From positions 1 to 36,379 of the forward strand of contig CAMDSO010000032.1 in NCBI GenBank assembly GCA_945906935.1: 36,379 nucleotides of DNA. Direction: 5' to 3'. Origin of the DNA: Bordetella parapertussis. GTDB lineage: Bacteria > Pseudomonadota > Gammaproteobacteria > Burkholderiales > SG8-41. Every line of letters starts with the position of its first letter. Positions within the stretch are counted from its first letter, which is position 1. Position numbers and translations under genes: made by a program. Shown piece by piece: positions 7,772-15,411 of this stretch. Under the pieces are notes generated by a model. The model was not told the origin of the DNA. It was given only the letters and a program-made list of their open reading frames with translations, and did not search any database.

Positions 7772-8518
7772 ATGCGTGTGTCAGCTTTTTTTGTTTTCGC
7801 GCGGTGGTTGCTGGTGTTGCAAGCCTTGCTATCGTTTTCGTACTCGGCGGCGGCAGAACCGTTGTTACAACCCGGCGATTACGTCACCGAACGCGGCTGG
7901 GGGCGTCTGCAAATGACGCGCGATAGCGCAGAGGCGTTGAAGTTTTCCATCAAAGCGATGGGGGCCAACGGCCATAGCTGTGGACTCCGCGGTGAAATTC
8001 GTGAGGGTCGCGCGCTGCTTGAAACAGGCGAGCCAGGCAAGAGCTGTGTCGTTCAGTTCACGGTGGTGACCGAGGGTGTGGATATCGCCAGTGTTGACCC
8101 GCAACTGTGCCGCTATTACTGCGGTGCACGCGCCAGGTTTGACGGTCTTTATTTGAAAACGGCAGCCGTCTGCGTGCCCGCCGCCGTCAAAAGAACGCGT
8201 GATGAATTCAAGAAACTCTATGGGCGCAAGGATTTTTCTGCGGCACGTATCAAACTAGAACCGCTGCTTTCGGATTGCGTAGTCACGCTCGAGTGGCTGG
8301 AAACCGGCTGGATACGCAATGATCTGGCGGTAACTTACTACCGTCTGGGTGATGTGGCGGCGTGCCGGCGCGTGCTCGAACCTTTGCAAAAAGATGCTGC
8401 GGGCCGCGATGCTGATGTCCGTAATAATCTGCCGCCATCGGACGCTGATAACTGGCTGCCCGTGGTCAAGGCCGCGCGTACCAATCTGAAACTCTGCGCG
8501 GAGCAAGCGCCGCGTTAA
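7772..8518 (+). CDS. Exported cysteine-rich protein of unknown function
   Basis: I do not recognise this 248-residue protein. A Sec signal peptide is clear (about residues 1-28, ending SYSAAAE). The mature N-terminal half contains spaced cysteines and the segment LCRYYCGARARFDGLY, which look disulfide-bonded. The C-terminal half (about 140-245) is helical, with a TPR-like stretch NDLAVTYYRLGDVAACRRV. It starts 5 bases after the Ldh-family gene and ends 16 bases before the amidohydrolase ATG, so it is tightly embedded in the catabolic run, although its ribosome binding site is weak. A periplasmic or outer-membrane-facing role is inferred from the signal peptide and cysteines; no enzymatic motif is visible. 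Confidence 0.8.
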   Translation: MRVSAFFVFARWLLVLQALLSFSYSAAAEPLLQPGDYVTERGWGRLQMTRDSAEALKFSIKAMGANGHSCGLRGEIREGRALLETGEPGKSCVVQFTVVTEGVDIASVDPQLCRYYCGARARFDGLYLKTAAVCVPAAVKRTRDEFKKLYGRKDFSAARIKLEPLLSDCVVTLEWLETGWIRNDLAVTYYRLGDVAACRRVLEPLQKDAAGRDADVRNNLPPSDADNWLPVVKAARTNLKLCAEQAPR

Positions 8519-8534
8519 GCAGAAAGTGTTTGCG

Positions 8535-9458
8535 ATGAGCAATTCCAATCACGCGGCAGCGCACGGCTTTACCGTCAAGGCGGCGCAACCGGTAACGCCG
8601 CTGAACTTTGTCGTGCCCGCCGATGCCTGCGATTGCCATACGCATATCCACGGTGCGGTTGAAACATTTCCGTATTTCGCCGGTCGCCTCTACACCCCCG
8701 GCCCGGCGCTGCCGGACGAAATGGCGGCGCTGCATCAGGCCCTCGGCATCCGGCGCGTGGTGATCGTCACGCCGAGCGTCTATGGCACTGATAACGCAGC
8801 CACGCTCTACGGCATGCGCGCACGCGGCGCTGATGCGCGGGGCGTCGCCGTGCTGGGTGAGCAGCTGTCGGCACGCGAACTCGATCTCATGCATGCGGCG
8901 GGTATCCGCGGCATGCGGATCAATCTGCATACCGGTGGCAGCAGTGATCCACGGCTTGCACGCGAGCGTTTTAAAGCCGCTGTGCAGCTGATGCAGGCGC
9001 GCGGCTGGCATATTCAAATCTTCACCACGCTCGACATGGTCGTTGCCTTGCAGGACGACATCGCCGCCTCGCCGGTGCCGGTGGTGCTTGATCACTTTGG
9101 CGGCGCACAGGCTGCCGGCGGTGTGCAGCAGGCGGGCTTTGAGATCTTGCTGTCGCTGCTCGGCTGCGGCCACGTTTACGTGAAAATTTCCGGGGCCTAT
9201 CGTTGTTCGAAGCGCGCGCCGGATTACGCCGATTGCACGCTGCTGGCGCAAGCGCTGATCAAGGCCAATGCCGATCGCATCGTTTGGGGCAGCGACTGGC
9301 CGCATCCGCATTCGGCGGTGCAGGATGCCGCACGGCTGGCGCCGTTTTATGCCATCGACGACGGTCGCCTGCTCAATCAACTTGCGGACTGGGCGCCTGA
9401 TGCGACGCTGCGCCGGAAAATTCTCGTCGATAACCCGGCGCGGCTCTACGATTTCTGA
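8535..9458 (+). CDS. TIM-barrel amidohydrolase (2-pyrone-4,6-dicarboxylate lactonase-like)
   Basis: The ATG at 8535 has AGAAAG 8 bases upstream and is preferred to the GTG at 8526; it gives 307 residues. The product carries the amidohydrolase_2 signature CDCHTHIHG near the N-terminus, VVLDHFGG and WGSDWPHP in the C-terminal barrel, and ends with a DNPARLYDF helix typical of the family. LigI-type members hydrolyse lactones of dicarboxylates; others are decarboxylases or amidases. The presence of two dehydrogenases upstream would fit opening of a lactone formed from an oxidised hydroxy-acid, but that is inference. The 3' end overlaps the convergent MFS gene by 13 bases. Confidence 0.88.
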   Translation: MSNSNHAAAHGFTVKAAQPVTPLNFVVPADACDCHTHIHGAVETFPYFAGRLYTPGPALPDEMAALHQALGIRRVVIVTPSVYGTDNAATLYGMRARGADARGVAVLGEQLSARELDLMHAAGIRGMRINLHTGGSSDPRLARERFKAAVQLMQARGWHIQIFTTLDMVVALQDDIAASPVPVVLDHFGGAQAAGGVQQAGFEILLSLLGCGHVYVKISGAYRCSKRAPDYADCTLLAQALIKANADRIVWGSDWPHPHSAVQDAARLAPFYAIDDGRLLNQLADWAPDATLRRKILVDNPARLYDF

Positions 9459-10600
9459 GGCGGCGTTTTCGTGCTGTGATTGCGCCGGCTGATGCCACCG
9501 CCAACGGCAAGGCAGGCGGCGTTGGTGAGAAACACCGTCGCCATGCCGGCTACCGTGCCCAGTGCCCCGAACAACAGTGGCACGACAAAGTGCATGAGCT
9601 GGTTGGCGGTAATGCGCATGCCGGCGGCTTCGCCGGTGCGGCCTGGTGGCGAGGCGTTGTAGACCAGGGTCAATGAGAGCGGCTGTCCGCAGCCGCAACC
9701 GATGCCGAGAATGAACGAGGCGAGGGCCAGCGTCCACACCGTGTGAAACAGCGGGAACAGGCAGAACGCCACACAGGCGACGAACATGGCGTAGGTCAAC
9801 AGCTCGGCGGCACCGATGTGTTTAAGGCCCAGCGGCAATATCAAGCGCACGAAAATGATCGAGGTCGCAAACGCACTGAGGATGAAGCCGATCTCCGTGG
9901 CCGACAGGCCGTGCGCGCGCGCGTAGATGGGCAGGAAAAACTGATAGAGGTCCCATGCCGAGGAGACGATGGCGCTGGCGATCATCGCATTGCGTAGCGG
10001 ACGGATGCGCAGGAGGTCGAGCGCGCCGCTGCTTTGTGGTGCGGCCGCTGCTTGCACCGCCGGCATCCAGCGCGAACCAAGTGCGGAAATGATGATCGCC
10101 GGCACCAAGGGTATGGCCAGCGCAAAGAAGGTGCGTGTATGACCGATTTGATCGATGAGGATGCCGGCCAGTAGTGGGCCGGTGAAATTGGCGGTGGCGA
10201 AACCCAGACTGATCAGATTGAAGTTGTGCGCGCGGCGCTCTGGTGTGGAGATCGCACCAACTAACGTTTGTGTGGCAATTTGAAATGCCATAAATGAAAT
10301 GCCGAGCAGCGAAGCGGTGAAATACAGGGTGGTCAGCGCCGGCCAGATCCACGCCGTCAACAACGCTGCACAGATGCCGCAGGTGCCCAGCAGGATGGGA
10401 ATCTTGTAACCGAGGCGGTCCGTCATGCGGCCTGCCGGCAACGCCAGCACTATGGGCAGCGCGGCATAGAGGGCCACCACGGTGCCGACGACGAATGGTG
10501 TGGCACCCTGATCCACCGCGAACAGTGCCACCACCACGCGGCTGCCGGCGAAGCCGACATGCGTTAGAAACGTCAGGAATACGACGATATAAAGGGCCAT
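9446..10600 (-). CDS. Major facilitator superfamily transporter
   Basis: The protein is built of about 12 hydrophobic helices and has the MFS loop 2-3 signature as GRMTDRLGYK. From ATG at 10600 (with GAAAGAAG upstream) it is 384 residues, a normal MFS length. An in-frame ATG at 10642 would add 14 polar residues (PLYPARIRSPERS) that look unlike an N-terminal helix. It is convergent with the amidohydrolase gene and overlaps it by 13 bases, so the two are not cotranscribed. The nearby catabolic genes suggest an organic-acid or drug efflux/uptake role; the substrate is not predictable. Confidence 0.9.
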   Translation of the reverse strand: MALYIVVFLTFLTHVGFAGSRVVVALFAVDQGATPFVVGTVVALYAALPIVLALPAGRMTDRLGYKIPILLGTCGICAALLTAWIWPALTTLYFTASLLGISFMAFQIATQTLVGAISTPERRAHNFNLISLGFATANFTGPLLAGILIDQIGHTRTFFALAIPLVPAIIISALGSRWMPAVQAAAAPQSSGALDLLRIRPLRNAMIASAIVSSAWDLYQFFLPIYARAHGLSATEIGFILSAFATSIIFVRLILPLGLKHIGAAELLTYAMFVACVAFCLFPLFHTVWTLALASFILGIGCGCGQPLSLTLVYNASPPGRTGEAAGMRITANQLMHFVVPLLFGALGTVAGMATVFLTNAACLAVGGGISRRNHSTKTPPQKS

Positions 10601-10731
10601 GCTTCTTTCAGGCGAGCGTATGCGGGCAGGATAAAGTGGCATGAAGGCGGCAGTGCGCAGTCATGATTTTCTGGATGTTCGCTACTAGAGTTGCATGAAC
10701 TGCAGCAGCGGTTGAGCGTCGATAAGCGTCA

Positions 10732-10740
10732 ATGTTAGCA
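10732..10740 (-). promoter_or_regulatory. Possible extended -10 promoter of the MFS gene
   Basis: On the minus strand the sequence reads TGCTAACAT about 130 bases before the chosen ATG. This is an extended -10 pattern (TGn plus TAnnAT) like those before several other genes in the window. No -35 match is visible. Confidence 0.3.
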
Positions 10741-10818
10741 CGGCGCCCACCGTGCCCCTGCGCCATGCATGTCCTTGCTTGATGCGCTGGGTCACGCTGT
10801 GTTGTGCGCTGCCAGCGC

Positions 10819-11229
10819 TTAACGCGGTCGTTGCATCGGGCTCTTTGGCAGATCGTCGATCTGCATCGACCACTCCTGTGCCGAGCGGCACCAGCCCTGA
10901 CGTTGCGGCGGCAGTTTGGCGCGCTGGCGTGTGGTGCCGACACGGATGCCGTAGAGATCGGGGTTGCCGACAGTGGTGGCATACAGCGGCGTGCCGCAAC
11001 GCGGACAAAAGCCGTGTGCGCGCTGGTTACCGCTCTCGGCGGTCTTGATATAAATAGTGGGTTCGCCGCAGAGCAGTTTGAACGCCCCCTGCAACGATTG
11101 CACCGTGGTGCGATACGCAGTGCCGGTGAGTGTCTGGCAATCGGTGCAGTGACAAATGCCGACCGATGCGGGATCGACTTCGGCTTCGTATTTTATAAAT
11201 CCACAATGACATCCGCCGTCGACATGCAT
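10819..11229 (-). CDS. GFA-family (glutathione-dependent formaldehyde-activating-like) zinc protein
   Basis: A 136-residue protein with the full GFA/CENP-V zinc pattern: CHC (C7, C9), CHCTDC (C26, C28, C31) and CPRC (C75, C78). The segment GSGC-like start (VDGGCHCGFIKY) and the late GTPLYA after the last zinc pair are typical. Most members have no proven reaction; a few act in S-hydroxymethylglutathione formation, and this has been disputed even for the founding enzyme. A strong ribosome binding site (GGAGGAAA) precedes the ATG. It is divergent from the methyltransferase gene and not in an evident operon. Confidence 0.9.
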   Translation of the reverse strand: MHVDGGCHCGFIKYEAEVDPASVGICHCTDCQTLTGTAYRTTVQSLQGAFKLLCGEPTIYIKTAESGNQRAHGFCPRCGTPLYATTVGNPDLYGIRVGTTRQRAKLPPQRQGWCRSAQEWSMQIDDLPKSPMQRPR

Positions 11230-11312
11230 GCCTTTCCTCCTTCACACTTCCACACAACGAAGTGCCGAGAATAACATTGAGCTGTGCCAACCCCGGGCAG
11301 GGCGCGCGGATT

Positions 11313-11321
11313 TGCTAAGAT
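11313..11321 (+). promoter_or_regulatory. Extended -10 promoter candidate of the methyltransferase gene
   Basis: TGCTAAGAT (TGC plus TAAGAT) lies about 60 bases before the chosen ATG at 11380. No -35 box is seen at the right distance. The following 5' leader contains GTGAATTTAAAA twice (11343-11354 region and 11360-11371 region). Confidence 0.42.
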
Positions 11322-11379
11322 TTCCCTATTCGTAGTGAACGTAGTGAATTTAAAAGCAGTGAATTTAAAAAGGCTCATC

Positions 11380-12207
11380 ATGCATGTGCAGACTATGTTG
11401 GCGATTACCACCTTCGTTGCGGTATTGATGGCGGGCGGTGGCGAACGCGCTGTCGCCGCTGAGGCCAATTATCAACCGCTGGTCGGTCAGGACGGTAAGG
11501 ACGTTATCTGGGTGCCTAACCCCACAGCGATGGTTGAGAAGATGCTCGACATGGCCGCGGTGACGGCGCAGGACTTTGTCATCGATCTCGGTTCGGGGGA
11601 CGGGCGCAATGTGATCGGTGCGGCAGGGCGTGGTGCGCGTGCGCGCGGCGTCGAATTCAATCCTGATCTCGTTGAGCATTCACGCCGCCTTGCGGCGGCG
11701 GCCGGCGTCGGTGCCCGCGTCGAATTCGTGCAGGGCGACATGTTCGCCGCCGATGTCAGTGAGGCGAGCGTTTTGGCGCTGTTTCTGCTGCCTGATAATC
11801 TGCGCAAGCTGAGGCCGAAGTTCGTCGACCTGAAGCCGGGCTCGCGCATCGTCTCGAACACCTATGAGATCCCGGGTTGGCCCTCGGACAAATCGGAAAC
11901 CGTGCGCAGCGACTGCGCGGCGTTTTGTATTGTGTTTCTCTATGTGGTGCCGGCACGCGTGGCGGGTGTTTGGCGCACGGTCGATGGCGACATCACACTC
12001 GAACAGGATTATCAGCGTCTAGCGGGCAGCTATGTTTACAACGACATCACGCTGCCACTCGAAAACGCGCGCATGAATGGTGCGGATATCCGCTTCAGCG
12101 TAAACGGTGTTGCTTACAGCGGGCGCGTCGACGGCGATGTGATGCAAGGCGAGGCCAAGGGACGCCACACTGTGGCGTGGCGCGCCACGCGCGTGCGCAC
12201 GCAGTAG
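11380..12207 (+). CDS. Class I SAM-dependent methyltransferase with apparent signal peptide
   Basis: The ATG at 11380 has AAAAGG 7 bases upstream and is followed by a hydrophobic segment ending AVAAEA, which looks like a Sec signal peptide (residues 1-28). The longer in-frame start at 11284 would give an odd basic leader. The Rossmann core follows: motif I VIDLGSGDGRN (67-77), acidic GVEFNPDL for the ribose hydroxyls, and VEFVQGDMF. The C-terminal part (about 190-275) is beta-rich and unlike the core. The substrate is unknown. An exported SAM-dependent enzyme would be unusual because SAM is cytoplasmic, so the segment may instead be a membrane anchor. Confidence 0.85.
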   Translation: MHVQTMLAITTFVAVLMAGGGERAVAAEANYQPLVGQDGKDVIWVPNPTAMVEKMLDMAAVTAQDFVIDLGSGDGRNVIGAAGRGARARGVEFNPDLVEHSRRLAAAAGVGARVEFVQGDMFAADVSEASVLALFLLPDNLRKLRPKFVDLKPGSRIVSNTYEIPGWPSDKSETVRSDCAAFCIVFLYVVPARVAGVWRTVDGDITLEQDYQRLAGSYVYNDITLPLENARMNGADIRFSVNGVAYSGRVDGDVMQGEAKGRHTVAWRATRVRTQ

Positions 12208-12217
12208 CGCAGTCCGT

Positions 12218-13156
12218 CTAGAGCGCTTCCCAGTAATCGATGATGCGCCGGCGCAGCGCTGCGTCCGGCATGACGCCGCGACCGGCTTGCAGGTTGTCCT
12301 GCATATATTCGGGTTTGTCGGTGCCGGGTATGACGGCGGTGACCGCCGGGTGCGACAGAATGAATTTGAGAAACAGCTGCGCCCAACTGGTCGCACCGAT
12401 TTCGGCGGCAAAGCCGGGTAACGGTTTGCCAGCGGATTTTTTAAACAGTGAATTGCGGCCGAAGGGCAGGTTGATCAGCACCGCGGCACCGACATCGCGT
12501 GCGGCGGGCAACAGCCTTTCCTCGGCTTCGCGATCACCGAGTGAATAATTGACCTGAAAAAAATCTGGTTTTTCGCGCGTCAACACCTTGCCGATCGCCT
12601 CATAGGAACGCGCCTGGCTGATGGTCATGCCGGTGTAACGGCAGATGCCCTCGCGTTTCCATTCGCGGAGCAGACCCAGATCGTAATTTGCATCGGCGAC
12701 GTTCCATGCCTGCATTAGATCGACGCGGTTGGTTTTCAGCCGGCGCAGCGAGTTCTGCATCGATATGACTGCCGCCTCGCGGCTGTTGCCGAATGAAAAC
12801 TTGGTCGCCAGAAAAAGTCGCTCGCGCAGGCCGAGGTCGGCTGTCAGTTCGCCGACGCGATCCTCGGCGCGGCCATAGGAATGTGCGGTATCGATGAGCC
12901 TGCCGCCACCGGCGACGAGCGTTTGCATCACACGGCGGCGGTCGGCGTATTTGGCGTCGTCGTTCTCGAAATCAAAAATCACCGCAGTGCCGATGCCGAT
13001 GATCGGCAGGGCCTCGCCGCTGACGGGTATGCGCCGCGTTTGCAACGGCGGGTCTCCGGCGTCGGCCTGCGAGATTGAGGGCAAGGCCATCGAGGCGGTC
13101 GCGGCGACGCCGGCAAGCAACAGGCGGCGGCGGGTGGTGTCGTGTGCGATTTTCAT
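12218..13156 (-). CDS. Tat-exported aldo/keto reductase, catalytic His replaced by Trp
   Basis: A 312-residue AKR barrel behind a twin-arginine signal (TTRRRLLLAGVAATASMALP, cleavage near QADA at about 30-33). Asp89 and Tyr94 (DTAHSYG) and Lys119 (LATKF) of the AKR tetrad are present. The fourth residue, normally His in VDLMQVHN-type segments, is Trp151 in RVDLMQAWN. The late HPAVTAVIPGTDKPEY segment is the usual cofactor-binding region. It is the last gene of the minus-strand Bug/SMP-30 run, 67 bases after the SMP-30-like stop. Redox activity in the periplasm would need a cofactor loaded before Tat export. Family sure; activity uncertain. Confidence 0.9.
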   Translation of the reverse strand: MKIAHDTTRRRLLLAGVAATASMALPSISQADAGDPPLQTRRIPVSGEALPIIGIGTAVIFDFENDDAKYADRRRVMQTLVAGGGRLIDTAHSYGRAEDRVGELTADLGLRERLFLATKFSFGNSREAAVISMQNSLRRLKTNRVDLMQAWNVADANYDLGLLREWKREGICRYTGMTISQARSYEAIGKVLTREKPDFFQVNYSLGDREAEERLLPAARDVGAAVLINLPFGRNSLFKKSAGKPLPGFAAEIGATSWAQLFLKFILSHPAVTAVIPGTDKPEYMQDNLQAGRGVMPDAALRRRIIDYWEAL

Positions 13157-13186
13157 TTTAAAAGTTTACATCAAATTGGTCGCTCT

Positions 13187-13213
13187 GCGCGGTCATTGTC
13201 ATGGTGACCGCGC
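13187..13213. other. Perfect 9-bp hairpin between SMP-30-like and aldo/keto reductase genes
   Basis: GCGCGGTCA (13187-13195) pairs perfectly with TGACCGCGC (13205-13213) around a 9-base loop. No T run follows directly in the minus-strand direction, so it looks like an mRNA-stabilising or processing hairpin rather than a full terminator. Confidence 0.4.
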
Positions 13214-13223
13214 AACGCCGCGC

Positions 13224-14135
13224 TTATGCGCTGTGCGAATACATCGCAATCCCAGCATGCGGCATGGCGGCGGTGAGGATCTGTCCACTACCGGACTCGG
13301 TGATGTAGAGCGTTTTGCGATCACGACCACCGAAGGCGATGTTGGTCGTCATGTCGCCGGCGCAGGATTCGATGCGGTGTGTGGGCACGCCGCGTTGGTC
13401 GACGATCCAGACGATGCCGATGCCGATACCGGCGTTGGCGATGACCACGCTGCCCGATTCATCGACGGCCAGGCCGTCGGTGCCGCCACAGGTCAGTTGC
13501 GTCAGCATGCGTACGCGGGCGCTGCCGTCGTTGGTCGGCTGCATGCGCCAGACCGCTGATTGCACGGTCATCGCGACATACAACAAGTCCTCGGCAGGGT
13601 TCAAGACGATACCGTTGGGGCTGGGTGCGTTGTGCATCAGGCATTCGAGGTGGCCCTGCGCGGTATAGCGATAGACGCGTGCGGTCGGATCGGAGAGCGA
13701 GGACAGGCCCTGATCGGTGAAATACAGATCGCCGTTGGAGGCGAACACCAGATCGTTGATGCCGCGGCAACGTTCGCTGTGGCGGTACTCGAGTAGCAGT
13801 GCGACGACGCCGCTGACGGGGTCGAGCACCATGATGCCGTTTTTGAAATCGGCGACGAAGATGCGACCGTCGCAATAGATCTTCAGGCCATTCGGTTCGC
13901 CGTCGTATTGCACCACCAGTTCCCACTCGGCACGCGGATCAATGCGGAAGATGCGGCCGTAGGGCACATCGACCACATACAGATTGCCGGCGCGGTCGAA
14001 GGAAGGCCTTTCGAGAAAACAGTCGACCGCGTGATAGCGCGGCGCGCTGCGGGCGCGGCGTTGCGAGCGGTCGCGAAACTTTTGCGGCATGCGTGTGAAC
14101 ACTTCGCTGGGAATGACGGGTAGTCCGTCCAACAT
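13224..14135 (-). CDS. SMP-30/gluconolactonase/LRE-family beta-propeller
   Basis: A 303-residue six-bladed propeller of the SMP-30/gluconolactonase-like family. Blade motifs seen include RPSFDRAGNLYVVDVPYGRIF, GEPNGLKIYCDGRIFVADF, GINDLVFASNGDLYFTD, SPNGIVLNPAEDLLYVA and GTDGLAVDESGSVVIAN. The conserved Glu/Asn/Asp positions for the divalent metal appear in GRGINDLV, PSPNG and GTDGLAVDE. There is no signal peptide, so it is cytoplasmic. Members hydrolyse sugar-acid or other lactones. It starts 42 bases after the stop of the upstream Bug receptor gene, and the pair implies uptake and lactone opening of an organic or sugar acid. Confidence 0.9.
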   Translation of the reverse strand: MLDGLPVIPSEVFTRMPQKFRDRSQRRARSAPRYHAVDCFLERPSFDRAGNLYVVDVPYGRIFRIDPRAEWELVVQYDGEPNGLKIYCDGRIFVADFKNGIMVLDPVSGVVALLLEYRHSERCRGINDLVFASNGDLYFTDQGLSSLSDPTARVYRYTAQGHLECLMHNAPSPNGIVLNPAEDLLYVAMTVQSAVWRMQPTNDGSARVRMLTQLTCGGTDGLAVDESGSVVIANAGIGIGIVWIVDQRGVPTHRIESCAGDMTTNIAFGGRDRKTLYITESGSGQILTAAMPHAGIAMYSHSA

Positions 14136-14177
14136 GATGGTTCTCTCGATAGTTCGGTGACGATGTGAGGGGCGCGC

Positions 14178-15191
14178 TTACTGCAGCTGCAGTCCGGCGT
14201 CTTTGACGAGCCGGCGCCATTTGCTCACTTCGGCGGCGATGTGGGCGGTAAATTCGCGCGGCGTGCTGCTGACAGCATCGACGCCGTCCGCGGACAGTCG
14301 GCGCGCTAGCTCCGGGTCGCGGGTGGCGTTGGCGAAGGCGTTGGCCAGCCACTGCACCGTGGCCGGCGGTGTCTGCGCCGAGGTGATGACGCCGTACCAT
14401 TGCGTGACGTCAAAGCCCTTCACGCCGGATTCCGCAATCGTCGGAATCTCCGGTAGCGCGCTATTGCGTCGCGGCGAGGTGACGGCGAGTGCGCGCAGCC
14501 GGCTAGAGGCGAGATGCGGTGCGGCGTTTAACGGCGAGGAGAATTGCAACTGCGTCTGCCCGCCGAGCAGGTCGGTGATGGCGGCGGCTTCACCGCGATA
14601 GGGGATGTGCACCAGTTCGATCTTCGCCAGATGCGCGAACATGGCGCCGGCCAGATGCGTGATACCGCCCGTGCCGGAAGAGCCGTAATTGAGTTTGCCG
14701 CGGTTGGTTTGTGCCTGCTCGATGAGTTCGCGGACGCTCTGGGTGGTAGCGCCGGTTTTCACCACGAGCACAAAAAACGCTGCGGTTACCTGGTTGACGC
14801 CTTGCACATCGCGTGTGAGGTCATAGGTTAGCGCTGTATTGACCGCCGAATTCACGGTGTTCGAGGCCGAGATGATGCAGATCGTGCGTCCGTCGGCCGG
14901 CGCGCGTGCCGTGGTTTCCACGCCCACCGCACCAGAGGCACCCGGACGGTTGTCGACGATGACATTGCGTCCCAGTTGTTTAGATAGCTGCGCGGCGTAG
15001 AGCCGGGCGGCGATGTCGGTGCCGCCGCCGGCGGCGAAGGGCACGATGAAGCGGATCGGTTGGGTTGAGGCTGGTTGTGACCACGCCGGCAGGGCGGCTG
15101 CCAACGCGAGGCATAGCGCAGGCAAGAGGCGGCGTCTTAGCGAGGCAAAACATTCCGCCGCCGCGTAAAAATAATTTTTTCTGCATTTCAT
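14178..15191 (-). CDS. Bug-family tripartite tricarboxylate transporter substrate-binding protein (2)
   Basis: A 337-residue exported receptor whose signal peptide has a long basic n-region (SLRRRLLPALCLALAAALPA, cleavage about residue 38). The Bug signatures are IRFIVPFAAGGGTD, VIVDNRPGASGAVG, NYGSSGTGGITHL and the C-terminal FTAHIAAEVSKWRRLV. A ribosome binding site AAAGAAG precedes the ATG. It is the first gene of a minus-strand run with the SMP-30-like lactonase and the Tat aldo/keto reductase. No TctA/TctB permease is in the window. The ligand is not predictable. A strongly palindromic region lies just upstream (15224-15241). Confidence 0.92.
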   Translation of the reverse strand: MKCRKNYFYAAAECFASLRRRLLPALCLALAAALPAWSQPASTQPIRFIVPFAAGGGTDIAARLYAAQLSKQLGRNVIVDNRPGASGAVGVETTARAPADGRTICIISASNTVNSAVNTALTYDLTRDVQGVNQVTAAFFVLVVKTGATTQSVRELIEQAQTNRGKLNYGSSGTGGITHLAGAMFAHLAKIELVHIPYRGEAAAITDLLGGQTQLQFSSPLNAAPHLASSRLRALAVTSPRRNSALPEIPTIAESGVKGFDVTQWYGVITSAQTPPATVQWLANAFANATRDPELARRLSADGVDAVSSTPREFTAHIAAEVSKWRRLVKDAGLQLQ

Positions 15192-15223
15192 ATTCGAGAC
15201 TTCTTTAATAGTTGGCGCTATCT

Positions 15224-15241
15224 CGATATCGCGCGATATCG
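15224..15241. promoter_or_regulatory. Perfect 18-bp palindrome with 10-bp-periodic TATCGCG repeats (operator candidate)
   Basis: CGATATCGCGCGATATCG is a perfect palindrome. Related TATCG units recur about every 10 bases to 15260 (TATCGCGCGA, TATCGCGCGT, TATCGCGTT, TATCGTG), one helical turn apart. It sits 33 bases upstream of the Bug (2) start codon and about 170 bases before dinB, in the divergent intergenic region. It looks like a multi-site operator; no cognate regulator gene is adjacent. Confidence 0.5.
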
Positions 15242-15368
15242 CGCGTTATCGCGTTTATCGTGCGTTGGCGGGTATCGCGGTGGAGCGCGCGGCGCGCGCC
15301 AACTCCTTTAGCACGGCCTGACCATCGAGACAAGGCGCGAACCCTGCGACGAGCCGGTCATGTCGCAC

Positions 15369-15377
15369 TGCTAAAAT
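15369..15377 (+). promoter_or_regulatory. Extended -10 promoter candidate of dinB
   Basis: TGCTAAAAT (TGC plus TAAAAT) lies 35 bases before the dinB ATG. No clear -35 box and no CTGT-N8-ACAG LexA-type box are visible nearby. Confidence 0.42.
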
Positions 15378-15411
15378 TACCGCGTTTACCTTCAGCGACT
15401 GCGTTTGCCGC

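Noticed and set aside
8466-9737. 423-codon minus-strand open frame
   Set aside because: It is antisense to the amidohydrolase and part of the unknown exported protein gene and shows no protein motif.
10685-11008. Minus-strand frame covering the end of the GFA gene and the gap after it
   Set aside because: It is out of frame with the clear GFA zinc motifs and lacks any motif of its own.
15262-15411. LexA-type SOS box before dinB
   Set aside because: No CTGT-N8-ACAG sequence is present, so SOS control cannot be claimed.
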